A stretch of 64,000 nt of DNA from Icerya purchasi (lineage: Eukaryota; Arthropoda; Insecta; Hemiptera; Monophlebidae). The notes beneath the pieces are model-generated. The model had not been told where the DNA came from and made no database searches. It was given only the letters and a program-made list of their open reading frames with translations. This document shows positions 22,480 through 32,406 of this stretch, one piece after another (positions within the stretch are counted from its first letter, which is position 1; every line of letters begins with the position of its first letter). The DNA lies in contig CM077115.1 of assembly GCA_039619475.1 (NCBI GenBank), positions 538,068,315 to 538,132,314 on the forward strand, given 5' to 3'. The position numbers and the translations under genes are program-made.

Positions 22480-23130
22480 TTCACAGCCTCCCGGACTAAT
22501 ACGATGAGTGTTGAAATGATTAGAAGATGGATAAACACAATTCGCTGAGGGCAGAGAAAAATTGCATGATTTATTGCGGTCCGGTCGATCAGCTGATTCT
22601 GTCAACGGCAATAACGTGAACAGCGTTCGTGAATTGCTCGGTAAAGATCGGAGATTTTCGATCGATAAAATTCAAGCTCATTTACGAGAAAACGAGCTCA
22701 TTGAAATTTCACATGGCAGTGTTCACTTAAAAACCCTTCGAAGGAAGGTCATTCAAAACAAAAAAAACTGTCAAAAAAGATCATCTTCATTCACGTCAAT
22801 GCTCATACCGCTGCTGTAAATTTGATTCTCTCGATTTAGTGCCATCGGATTTTTACCTTTTCCCCTGTTTAAAATTGGCGCGATAAGCGGTACACAATAG
22901 CAAAAGAGGTGCAGGAGTTGCAGTTCAACGTCTTAACAAATTTGGCGGCAGAGTGGTACTCGCGAGGGCTTGAAAAACTTATATCACGTCACAACACATG
23001 CCGTTATCTTCATGAAGTTTTTATAGCCTTATTAGAGATAACCCCCTATATTCTATTCTGTCAAAATCTGAATACGCTATAGTGTTCCGCCGCTGTGAAA
23101 AAGGGTACTGAAACTTACTTTTTGACTCCC
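22480..23130 (+). mobile_element. Mariner-family remnant, internally deleted
   Basis: The N-terminal part has SVEMIRRWI, then KIHDLLRSGRS-like wording (22562: MHDLLRSGRS), VRELLGKDRRFSIDKIQAHL and IEISHGSVH, the second helix-turn-helix region of mariner transposases. It then jumps to the C-terminal part near 22835: DLVPSDFYLFPCLK (catalytic-domain PSD/FP signature) and NLAAEWYSRGLEKLI. The middle of the catalytic domain is missing and frames differ. The last 100 bp (23033-23130) recur at 16868-16970. Confidence 0.65.
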
Positions 23131-23164
23131 CTCCCTTCGTAAAAGTAAATGTTAATTTAAAATG

Positions 23165-23277
23165 AAGTAAGTTGAAGATGCAGCCACACACGCCTACAGA
23201 TATGCGAAACATATCATCTCAAAGAGGCCAAATGGCTTATTGCTAGGCCCAAAAAAAAAAAAAAAAAAAAAAAAAAA
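23165..23277 (+). repeat. Short poly(A)-tailed repeat
   Basis: Ends AAAGAGGCCAAATGGC, TTATTGCTAGGCCC and a run of about 27 A. It shares GGCCAAATG...AGGCC(A)n with the minus-strand copies at 11031 and 42655. Confidence 0.5.
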
Positions 23278-23879
23278 GAATGCTACCAGCTTTAGCTTAG
23301 ATTTATTTGTGTTAAGAAGCGACCGCGTGTTTTTAATTATAATTTAGATAGATTTGAATAAATATAACTGATTCGTAAAAAAGACTATTCGGAAAGACGT
23401 TGTTGATTGTTTCACATGATAAGTAAATACGCAAACGGGAATTATATGAAATTACAAGCACCAACATGTATCGTAGTACATTCAAGACATGTTGGTATTT
23501 TTTATTTAATATAATTCCCGCGTACACGTACATTTACTATTAGGAAGCATACAGATAGCTGTATTAATTGCGTTTTAAAACTATATTGTTATTATATTCG
23601 CTAACATATATAGGAGAAAAAGAGAGAGTGAACGAAGAGTAAGACTGTGATTGGAAATACTGGATGGTAGAGATATATTCGAGTGTCGATTCAATCCGAC
23701 ATCTGAAAATATCGATTCCCACTATGATGAATACTTCATCATTTTATTTTTAAACCCGTCTCCATTTAGTCGAGTATTGCGGGTTAGAAAAGAGTGTTCG
23801 TGGGGTTCATCGTAAGATGTTGATAGAGCTTTATTCGAAGGAGCTTAAATTTATTCAGAATTATTAGATTTTACTTCTT
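23278..23879. other. Non-coding stretch in FAR intron 2
   Basis: No gene. Around 23430-23520 there is a loose inverted repeat: GGAATTATATGAAATTAC and ACATGT, answered by ACATGTTGG and TAATATAATTCCC. It may be a small hairpin-forming element. Confidence 0.4.
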
Positions 23880-24668
23880 TTTTTTTTTTTTCCATTTTTA
23901 TGGGTACGCCAACGAAGAGCAACAGTCCAATCAGCCAAGGAATCTAAGTAATAGTTCAAAAGGAGAATAACATATTAGATTTCAATCTGATGCGAGATTG
24001 AATGAATGAAAGAAGCTAGAATAAGAACAACTGACAAGGAAGGAAATGAGAGAACATAAGAGTCATTGTATGGAGTAGGAAGACAAAGATCCAAAAGCCG
24101 AGAATAAAAGAGAGAACGTTCTGAAGAGAGTGAGGAACATTCGAAGAAGACGTGATTGATATCACACAGAAAAAAGAAATCCTCTGGGTAAAGAGAATAT
24201 CGCGGGAGGAAGAGACGAGGGAAAAACGAAAAAGTGACGAAGGGAGAAAGGTATGACCGAAACGAAGACGACATATAGCGGTGATCAGGGGACGACAAAG
24301 GGAAGGAAACATGTCGAACCATCTGGTCAAAGAAGGTAAGGGCTGAACGGAAAGATAAAAGGAATTCGGATTTGAGAAAAGAGAAAAATAAATATCCTTC
24401 CATAATCTAAAGCGAAACTGTTTGGAAATATGATTAATATTGTGAGCGGAAAATTTATGAAGAGGATGTCCATTGGAAGCTCCTGAGCGAGCCAAGGAAT
24501 CAGCCACCTCATTACCCTCAATTCCAGCATGGCTAGGAATCCACAATAAATCAATTTGGATCGAACGGAACAGGAATAATTCGTGAATTAGATTGCGAAT
24601 AAGGAGAATGAAAGGATCAAAAGAGGGCAACGGTAAGGGAGAAGAGACCGCCTGCAAGACACTTTCAG
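23880..24668 (-). mobile_element. I-group LINE 3' fragment
   Basis: The 3' end is at the T-run 23879-23892. The coding part on the minus strand has LLWIPSHAGIEGNEVADSLA, LTRWFDMFPSLCRPL and CRLRFGHTFLPSSLFRFSLV. After a frame change it has FLCDINHVFFECSS and ends ISHQIEI at about 23975. It keeps the AGTGTCTTGCAGGCGGTC stretch missing from 9632. Very similar to 9640-10377 and 26880-27665. It is 5'-truncated next to FAR exon 2. Confidence 0.85.
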
Positions 24669-24770
24669 CTTTTTTTTCCTTTTCTAATTTACGAATGCTC
24701 GTGTGAAAGTCGCGTTATAATTTTTCATGCACAAAACCTGTCATCAATCAATTTTATCGATTTTTCTTAC

Positions 24771-24864
24771 CTCATTGTCGAACATCGATTTAAACCGGTT
24801 TTCCGGAGATCCATTTTTATTGGCTCTGATTAACAGGTATATCATATTTATTTCGGGGCAACAC
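24771..24864 (-). CDS. FAR exon 2
   Basis: A 94-nt exon between acceptor ATTTTAG and donor GTAAGA. The first base completes the Arg codon begun in exon 1. The next 31 codons include CCPEINMIYLLIRANKNG, matching the conserved FAR segment after the first helix (SCP...IYLLxRxKxG), and end FDNE. Phase 0 at the 3' end joins exactly to exon 3. It is an isolated island between an I-group LINE fragment (23880-24668) and non-coding DNA. Its phase and sequence tie the 56-kb and 16-kb exons into one gene. Confidence 0.9.
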
Positions 24865-25504
24865 CTAAAATACAGATTACCGTCACAATCATTTTAATCA
24901 TTGTGATTTTTTCATGTTTATTTGTAACATTTCACCTCAAAAAAATCCGATTTTCATTACTTACTTTTTCTATAATATCAGCAAAAAACGTAAGATAGTA
25001 TATACTAGGATAATACAGCGAAGAGCTAATTGTAAATAAAATAAAATTTCGTCCTAATAAAAAAAAAAAAAAAAAAAAAAAATAGACGGAAACATTACAA
25101 CAGGTGGCAGAACCAAAGTAAATCGGAATCAAGAAAACCCCGTTCGCGTTCAAAAACAGATACAGTTATTCTAAATAAATGTTGCTTTAGACAGATTTAA
25201 AAATTGAAAAACATCTTTAAACCATCATTGTGCAGTTCTGAACGTTGACCCAAATTTGGCTAAAATCATGAGTGTAAAATACAAAAAACATATTACAATT
25301 AATATTTAATTAGTTTTAATTAAAAACTGAGTTTTCCGGTAGAATATATCACCCGTCGTTATTATATTCGAATGAATTGTGTGAAGCTTTGTCTCTTTTT
25401 AATATATACTCCTGAAGAAAAATATGTGTCATATTACTTCACAAATTTATGTTCGTACACTTATACACCACACGTAAGCTGAAAATTTGCCTCTGCGAGT
25501 GTGT
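24865..25504. other. Non-coding stretch, 3' end of FAR intron 1
   Basis: Minus-strand acceptor ATTTTAG at 24865-24871. Otherwise AT-rich, with an A-run at about 25058-25082. No gene. Confidence 0.45.
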
Positions 25505-26109
25505 CGTTATTTTTTTTTTATTTTGTTTTTTGGGGGCTCACCAGCAAAGGGCATTGACCCAACGACTAGTTAAGAAATTGCTAGATAGGTATTTTATGAG
25601 AAGTTATGAAGGTAGCAAGGACAGGCACTATATTCAATGATGGAAGGGAAAGTATGAACAGAACATTATAAGGAGCGGAGAGATTGAGTTGTAATAAATC
25701 GTGGTAAAACAGAGAGCGTTTAAGAAGAAGAGGCGGACACACTCAAAGAAGACGTGGTTAGCATCGAAAATGAAAGGTTCGTCCGAATGAAGGGGTGTCA
25801 CAAAGAGGTGAGGGAGAAGTTGCCAACGGGATATAGATGAAGGAAGAAAAGAGTTGTGTGAAAACGTAAGCGGTAGATGGAAGAAATAACGACAACAACG
25901 GTGAGCGTGAAAGAAACTGAACTAGGCGCGAGAATGCGGAGAGGATTGCCTAGAGTGATACGGAGAAAACGGATTGGAAAAAGAGGAGGCAATGAGATAG
26001 ACCAGATAGAGTACGGTTTTTGTAGATAAGGGAATAATAAGATTGGAAGAAGTGACTCGTTGTTGTTACGGCATGAAATCAAGTACGTGAAAAATGTCAG
26101 GTACGTCAA
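25505..26109 (-). pseudogene. I-group LINE 3' fragment, decayed
   Basis: The T-rich 3' end at 25510-25535 leads into a gggCTCACCAGC tail like the GCTTGTCAACC tail at 32355. The minus-strand coding part has YRLRFHTTLFFLHLYPVGN, matching the post-RNase H Cys/His region of the family, in broken frames. About 0.6 kb, 5'-truncated. Confidence 0.6.
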
Positions 26110-26514
26110 ACTAAATCAGTTTATCCAATTTCAGAGAGTGGCGAATAAAAATCAAAACATACAATTACATCGTACTTCACTGAATATCAATTAGTGCATA
26201 CAATTAAAGCGGTCGTGAAATAAACCCTTGCAAATATCCATAAGGAAGTACTCGAACTTTGCGCATTATTTCAAACGTGCGCCCTACATTAAATTTTCAG
26301 TTGCACTTGTTATTTTTCTCTTATGCACCGAGTAATAACGCATACTGCCGACATGTAATGAGCGATAAATTTCACTATCGACACCGCTTGATTAATCGAT
26401 CAACCGGATTTGACCTGAAATACAAATTACTTTTAAAAATTTAAAAAAAAACACAAAGACGTTAAGAACTCAGCGACCCAAAAAAACATCTTATTGGTAA
26501 TTAAGTCAAAAATA
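26110..26514. other. Non-coding stretch in FAR intron 1
   Basis: AT-rich, no gene seen. Confidence 0.4.
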
Positions 26515-27671
26515 TTTTACTATCGCAGCCTTTATTGATGTTTCCAGTGCATTTGACAATGTTCACCTCCCTACTCTCAGAAATATAATGCTGTCACTAC
26601 ATCTTCCGGACTGTGTTGTTTCCCTTATTATTAATCTCTTCCAAAGCCGGACTGTACATCTATCTACTTCTTGTTATTCCACTTCAAGAAAAGTTTTTTG
26701 TGCTCTTCCTCAGCGTTCCTGTCTTTTTTTTTTTTTTTTTTTTTTGTCTTAGTCCTACTTTCTTCAACATCTTTACTTCTCATATTGCTTCTCTTCCATT
26801 AAATTCATCGTCCCTATGTTTTTACATTCACGCAATTCTTTTTATCTCTTCCTCTTCTATCCTCTCGGATAAATTTCTTTTAATAGCTGACTCTGAAAGT
26901 GTCTTGCAGGCGGTCTCTTCTCCCCTACCGTTGCCCTCTTTTGATCCTTTCATTCTCCTTATTCGCAATCTAAATCACGAATTATTCCTGTTCCGTTCGA
27001 TCCAAATTGATTTATTGTGGATTCCTAGCCATGCTGGAATTGAAGGTAATGAGGTGGCTGATTCCTTGGCTCGCTCAGGAGCATCCAATGGACATCCTCT
27101 TCATAAATTTTCCGCTCACAATATTAATCATATTTCCAAACGGTTTCACCTTAGATTATGGAAGGATATTTATTTTTCCCTTTTCTCAAATCCGAATTCC
27201 TTTTATCTTTCCGTTCGGCTCTTACCTTCTTTGACCAGATGGTTCGACATGTTTCCTTCCCTTTGTCGTCCCCTGATCACCTCTATATGCCGTCTTCATT
27301 TCGGTCATACCTTTCTTCCTTCGTCACTTTTTCGTTTTTCCCTCGTCTCTTCCCCCCGCGATATTCTCTTTACCCAGAGGATTTCTTTTTTCTGTGTGAT
27401 ATCAATCACGTCTTCTTCGAATGTTCCTCACTCTCTTCAGAACGTTCTCTCTTTTATTCTCGGCTTTTGGATCTTCGTCTTCCTACTCCATACAATGACT
27501 CTTATGTTCTCTCATTTCCTTCCTTGTCAGTTATTCCTATTCTAGCTTCTTTTATTCATTCAATCTCGCACCAGATTGAAATCTAATATGTTATTCTCCT
27601 TTTGAACTATTACTTAGATTCCTTGGCTGATTAGGCTGTTGCTCTTCGTTGGCGTACCCATAAAAAAAAAA
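26515..27671 (+). mobile_element. I-group LINE, internally deleted copy
   Basis: Starts in RT (TIAAFIDVSSAFDNVH, as at 8277), runs to SLPLNSSSL near 26815, then jumps to RNase H (FISSSSILSDKFLLIADSES) with about 1 kb missing. It continues LLWIPSHAGIEGNEVADSLA and, in another frame, FLCDINHVFFECSS, ending 27586. It is almost identical to 8270-8550 and 9560-10377. The catalytic box FYADD is lost at the deletion. A T-run insertion interrupts it at 26726-26744. Confidence 0.85.
26720..26750. repeat. 19-T insertion flanked by TGTCTT duplication
   Basis: Where the sister copy (8474-8485) reads CCTGTCTTAGTCC, this copy has TGTCTT, about 19 T, and TGTCTT again. A tract made only of T with a 6-bp direct repeat looks like target-primed insertion of a poly(A) tail without its body, on the minus strand. 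Confidence 0.7.
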
Positions 27672-27975
27672 ATGCCGCATCCTGGATCATCGCCGACAAA
27701 TAACATACGTACAATTTAATTTATGATTAATTTCGTAATTATTCAGCGTCATATTCGTATGCATAATAATTGTATTTTTAACGGTCGACCGTCGGTATAG
27801 GCTATTTTTAATATATCTCTATTCATAATTTGAACAACTTATTCTTAAAATGATAACCTAAAAAAAGATAACAAGAGAAAAAAAAAATCTAAATCAAATT
27901 TGGAAATATATGTCGGTGGAAGTTAGTTCTGCGGTGGCACCCTGAAGGCATAGAGAAAACATCTAAAACATTACC
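26900..27975 (+). repeat. Duplicated segment spanning two LINE 3' ends (copy 2)
   Basis: Partner of 9640-10682. Here the opposite-strand LINE continues as a long ORF, so this is the arrangement from which copy 1 could have been derived. Confidence 0.85.
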
Positions 27976-30780
27976 AATTCTTTTTTCCTCTAATATATGA
28001 TTCGGGATTGTACTTATTAATTTAATTAAAACCGAATCATCCGTATTATCAATTCGCAGATTTACCCCACGAGGATAGATGTAGTATGTATTACTTTGGT
28101 TTCTTGTCAATCGAGTTTTTTGCCTAGATGGTAATTTAATATTATTGACGTTAAATTCTAGTAGTCTGTAATAATAATAGTACATCTTGGGGGACATTTC
28201 ATTGTTTTCCTTCCGACATGTTGATCCAGAGACGTTTTGCTTCCAATGGGGGAGTATGAGTTTCAAACACCTCTTCTGTATTTTACTTATTTTATTTATT
28301 TCAGTTTTCTTAGCCTCGCCCCATATTTGAATTCCGTATAAAATTCTAGACATTATAATTGAGTTATAGTATATACGTAATGTTCGATATGATAGTACCT
28401 GCTTTATTTTATATAAAGCTGGAATTGTCTGTCTTATTTTTGAGTTTAAACTTAGAATATGTTTTTTCCAATTCAGGGATTTATCTATATATACACCTAA
28501 ATATTTAAAGTCATTTACGTTTTCTAACGGTGGACAAGGACATAAATGGGTGTTGATATTTACATGAAGCTCATGAATGCAATTGTTACTGTGGAGGATA
28601 ATTCGCGGATCGCGTATTTTATATTTAGAACTATTCCGAATGTGTAATACTTTTGATTTATTAATGTTTATACATAACTTCCTATCATGTGCCCATTTAC
28701 TAAAATTATCTACATCATCTTGTAGTAATTTTTCCGCCATCTCAAAATTGTTGTGCTCGATTAACAAAGCAATATCATGAGCAAAAACATATACCTTTGC
28801 ATTTTTAATATGTTTGTGTAACGAGTTGGTATAAATAAGAAAAAGAATCGGGGCCAATATGGTACCCTGACCTACTCCATAATGAATATTTTTTTCATTA
28901 CTTATATTCCCTGCAATTTTGACCATGCTTTTCCTATTTGTTATATAATTCTTAAACCACTCAAGTTGATTGTTTTTAATGCCTAGATTTTCTAAGTCCT
29001 TGATCAGTAATTCATGATCAACTAAATCAAACGCTTTGGATAGGTCAATAAATGAAATTAAAAATTGGTTCCCCATCGACAGTCCCGTATTTATCCTATT
29101 TAAAATTGTTCTCAATAATGTTATCGTGGGTCTTTTTTCTCTAAAACCGAGTTGGTTTTCATAGAGTAGATTGTTTTTCTCCAAATAATTTCTTAAGTGT
29201 TTATCAATGTAGTGTTCTAAAATTTTAGTTATCACAGATGTTATTGTTATTGGACGGTAGTTTTCATACTGATTTTTCATTCCTTTTTTATATATTGGTC
29301 TAACAATACCTCTTTTAAGCCCATCAGGAGTAATAGCTTCCTTTATAGAATAGTTAACCATGTTAGTCAAAATAGGAACAAATATATTTAAGTTTTGTTT
29401 TATATCTTTAACCCTAATTTCATCCCATCCAGGTGCCTTATAAACTTTTAGATCATTAATTATTGCTTCTATTTGGTATTTATTTGCTGGCGGAATAAAA
29501 AAGGATGAATAAATACGATTATCAAAATTCGAATTCAGTAACTGAATGTGACATTCGTGTCTATGATGTTCCACTGAACATATAAAATAATCACTAAATT
29601 GTTCAGCAACTGATGCAGTATTTCCAAAATGTTTTATGATGAAATAATCGATTGATGTTTTATTGTTTTTATTAACAATATTATAAATTACATTCCATAC
29701 TTTTTTACAATCATTGTTTGCTTTAACTATTTGACTCCGATAATAATTCTGTTTGGCATTCCTTATTTCAGTTGTAACCATATTTCGATATTTTCTAAAT
29801 AAGTTTTTATATCGAATATTGGTTCTATTCCCTTTACTAAGTTTAAAGTACTGATCTCTGATTTTCATAAAATTGATTATTTTTTGATTCATCCATTCAT
29901 TTTTAGCACAGTATTTAGTCACCTTTTTACTCTGCCGTATTTCTATTTTGCATTCTTTGTAAAAGCCTTTAAAAACTGACTGTATATTATCATATATATT
30001 TCCTGCCGCTGTAGAGATTCTTACCTCATTCCAGTTATGATTAATTATCTTATTATGCAATCTCTTTTCATCGAAAACATATTTCAAAGGGTTACTAATA
30101 GATTGCAAACTTCGATTTGAAATCCTAAATGCACAACAAATGATATAATGATCCGATATTTTCGAGTGAATAATTCTCGAAGTAATATCATTTGTATTAT
30201 ACTTAATAAATATGTTGTCTATACATGACTGAGTACTTCTATCAATCCGTTCTTCTTCTCTCGTTATTCCATTTATTAACTGTATTCCTCCTGACCCATA
30301 AATTACGTTTAAAAAATTTTCAGCCTGTACATTACGAAGAGATAAATCAATATTAAAATCACCACAAATCAGGAAATTATCTTTATTGCTTAATTTTTTT
30401 AGGAGTGAAGCGGTTTCGTTTATAAATTCGCCTACGGTTTTACTCGGTGATCTGTACATAGCAATTAAGCGTAAAGGGTTGTTTTTGCATATCTCTATAT
30501 CTATCATCACCAGGTCCATACTTGGTCTATTATTAACCTCCAGAATGTGATATTTAAACTTATTATTTATGAACACAAGTATTCCTCCATTAAACCTTAT
30601 AGGTCTTTGTAGTCCAATATTCGTGAATCCAGTTATATTATATAGATTTAATTCATCCTTACTTATATTAATTTCAGTTAATATGATGACACTTAAAGAT
30701 GACCTGTGAATGTAAGTTATAAATTCATCCCAGTTACGTCTCAGGGTTCTTATGTTTAAGTGCAACACATGAAAAAGCTC
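27673..30780 (-). mobile_element. CR1/Daphne-like LINE, ORF2 plus 3' UTR
   Basis: Minus-strand LINE comprising ORF2 and about 215 bp of 3' UTR that ends GATGATCCAGGATGCGGC at the A-run of the neighbouring I-group LINE. No ORF1 was found upstream (30790-31500), so it is probably 5'-truncated just before ORF2. A related 3' UTR-like sequence is present at 60570-60720. Confidence 0.75.
27889..30768 (-). CDS. LINE endonuclease/reverse transcriptase, RT motif FAHD
   Basis: One open frame of 959 residues without stops. The APE endonuclease is residues 1-220: HLNIRTLRRNWDEF, VIILTEINI, GGILVFIN, ICGDFNIDL, SCIDNIF, SDHYIIC. The RT domain is about 430-720: KAPGWDEIRVKDI, NYRPITITSVITKILE, ENQLGFREKRPT, SFIDLSKAFDLVDHELL, GVGQGTILAPILFLIY. 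The catalytic box reads YVFAHDIALLI where the family has F/YADD, so one catalytic Asp is replaced by His. It ends with LGVYIDKSLNWKKHI and IQIWGEAKKTEINKISKIQK. There is no RNase H. The frame is intact but the RT is predicted inactive unless the base is a sequencing error. Confidence 0.88.
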   Translation of the reverse strand: MLHLNIRTLRRNWDEFITYIHRSSLSVIILTEINISKDELNLYNITGFTNIGLQRPIRFNGGILVFINNKFKYHILEVNNRPSMDLVMIDIEICKNNPLRLIAMYRSPSKTVGEFINETASLLKKLSNKDNFLICGDFNIDLSLRNVQAENFLNVIYGSGGIQLINGITREEERIDRSTQSCIDNIFIKYNTNDITSRIIHSKISDHYIICCAFRISNRSLQSISNPLKYVFDEKRLHNKIINHNWNEVRISTAAGNIYDNIQSVFKGFYKECKIEIRQSKKVTKYCAKNEWMNQKIINFMKIRDQYFKLSKGNRTNIRYKNLFRKYRNMVTTEIRNAKQNYYRSQIVKANNDCKKVWNVIYNIVNKNNKTSIDYFIIKHFGNTASVAEQFSDYFICSVEHHRHECHIQLLNSNFDNRIYSSFFIPPANKYQIEAIINDLKVYKAPGWDEIRVKDIKQNLNIFVPILTNMVNYSIKEAITPDGLKRGIVRPIYKKGMKNQYENYRPITITSVITKILEHYIDKHLRNYLEKNNLLYENQLGFREKRPTITLLRTILNRINTGLSMGNQFLISFIDLSKAFDLVDHELLIKDLENLGIKNNQLEWFKNYITNRKSMVKIAGNISNEKNIHYGVGQGTILAPILFLIYTNSLHKHIKNAKVYVFAHDIALLIEHNNFEMAEKLLQDDVDNFSKWAHDRKLCININKSKVLHIRNSSKYKIRDPRIILHSNNCIHELHVNINTHLCPCPPLENVNDFKYLGVYIDKSLNWKKHILSLNSKIRQTIPALYKIKQVLSYRTLRIYYNSIIMSRILYGIQIWGEAKKTEINKISKIQKRCLKLILPHWKQNVSGSTCRKENNEMSPKMYYYYYRLLEFNVNNIKLPSRQKTRLTRNQSNTYYIYPRGVNLRIDNTDDSVLIKLISTIPNHILEEKRIGNVLDVFSMPSGCHRRTNFHRHIFPNLI

Positions 30781-30789
30781 CGTATTAAT

Positions 30790-32322
30790 TGTAGTGAATT
30801 ATTTAAATTTAGTGTGCTGTTTACATTGTCAGTCCATTTTTTGATATTAATATAATTGTTGCAATTTTGTTTACTGCGACATTGAATTAGAGAAGTCATA
30901 TTTGAGGTGAGAATCAAAAACTATTATTACTGGAAATGATGTTTTTTTTTTAAACGGCAACCGTTAATTTATCGGGCATGAAATACTGCGGTGTTTCCGG
31001 CGGTTAAGCATTCTCACGATTGGCTCGGCATCAATCACTTGAACCATTTTCTGCACTCACTTGTTGACGCGTTCGACTTTTTTACAGAAAATCGAGCACT
31101 TCGTCCATACCACTGGGCTAGTCAGGGAAAGCGGGGGCGAGTACGGAACATCCACGTGGGTGCCCCTCTGGTAACGACTTTTGTCGGCTAATCCTTACAA
31201 CACGGATGATAGTAGCGGCTATGTATTGTATTACAAAAATAATGCAATTGGTTTCTTGCATTATTGGAAATCCGTATTGTAAACTACTTCACCCGACACG
31301 ACCTAGAAGAAGAAGTTAGGGAAAGCAGCAAACAGTTTCTTCTACACTACTTGCTTCAATTGTAAATGTAAACATTCAAAGTTGTCTTCCGGATAGGTGT
31401 TATTAAAGAGATGTGTACACGAAAGTAGTCGTTTATTTTCCAGGCTCAGCTGAAAATTGCTCCCTAAGCACTCTTACGCGATGTCGTAGTTCTTTTGGTT
31501 TCATTTTAAAGCGCGGCTTCCAGCTCAAAAAAGAGTAACCAATGTAAAGTCGTGCAATCTTAGAGCCGACAGAGCCAACTGTGGAATTTTTTTTGAATTA
31601 GGTCTCCAACTAATATTGATTTCTTTGAACTTACTAATTAGATTATACTGGTCTTTCGGATTGTGTTTTAATAAGAATTTGTCCCCAAGAATGAAAAACC
31701 TAATCTCCAATAGTAATATATTGGTTTCAGCCTCAATGGCCCCTCTACACGCACCAACGATTACCCTAAGACAGATGTTTTGAAGGACGTTCGGCTTATT
31801 TTGATAATTAGGGAAGCCAAGGCCGTGCCCCTATTAGCACTGAAATAGTTATTATGAATGCACAAAAATCTGAAAAAAATCAACAATTTAAAATAAATAT
31901 TGATGATTTTGTAAATCAAGATGATGGAAATTATTAATAGTATGAATATTAGTGAAAAATGTATTGTTATTTCTACAATAAATATGTGAAGAAAATCCCT
32001 CCCCCCCCCCCTTCAAAATTTTGGGCATGGCCCTGAACGGAGTAGTTACTAAACAAAACTTCTAATATATCCCTTATATATAATGCTCAAAACTCGTGGA
32101 TCACTACCCCAAATGATATTGCCTAATGTTTTAAAAGAGGCATTTTGTTTAGAAATTTTTATATTACTATAATACAGGCATGGATTTTTTATATCACAAT
32201 TTATTTAACATATAAAATTAATTTTAATAAAACGTACACAACTATTCTATATATAAATATTTTGAAATGTGTTTATGTATATTTTTCTAAATTGTTATTA
32301 CCGTTTAATTATGTATAGTTAT
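30790..32322. other. Non-coding stretch in FAR intron 1
   Basis: No gene. It contains the possible MITE at 31818-32035, a T-run near 30942 and an 11-C run near 31999-32011. A 61-codon open stretch at 31525-31710 has no recognisable domain. Confidence 0.4.
31818..32035. mobile_element. Possible small hAT-like MITE
   Basis: The left end reads CAAGGCCGTGCCC. The right end, reverse complemented, reads CAGGGCCATGCCC. These 13-bp inverted ends differ at two positions and enclose 218 bp of non-coding DNA. I see no 8-bp target duplication, so the call is weak. Confidence 0.3.
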
Positions 32323-32334
32323 GAGTTTACTTTT
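32323..32334. repeat. Target-site duplication, left copy
   Basis: GAGTTTACTTTT immediately before the T-run of the I-group LINE. The same 12 bases occur at 38954-38965 at the other end. Confidence 0.8.
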
Positions 32335-32406
32335 TTTTTTTTTTTTTTTTGGGGCTTGTCAACCAGGGACCTTTACCCAGAAACAATTAGAATAGGAAGG
32401 AATCAC

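Noticed and set aside
31525..31710. 61-codon minus-strand open frame in FAR intron 1
   Set aside because: No homology recognised and no matching FAR segment.
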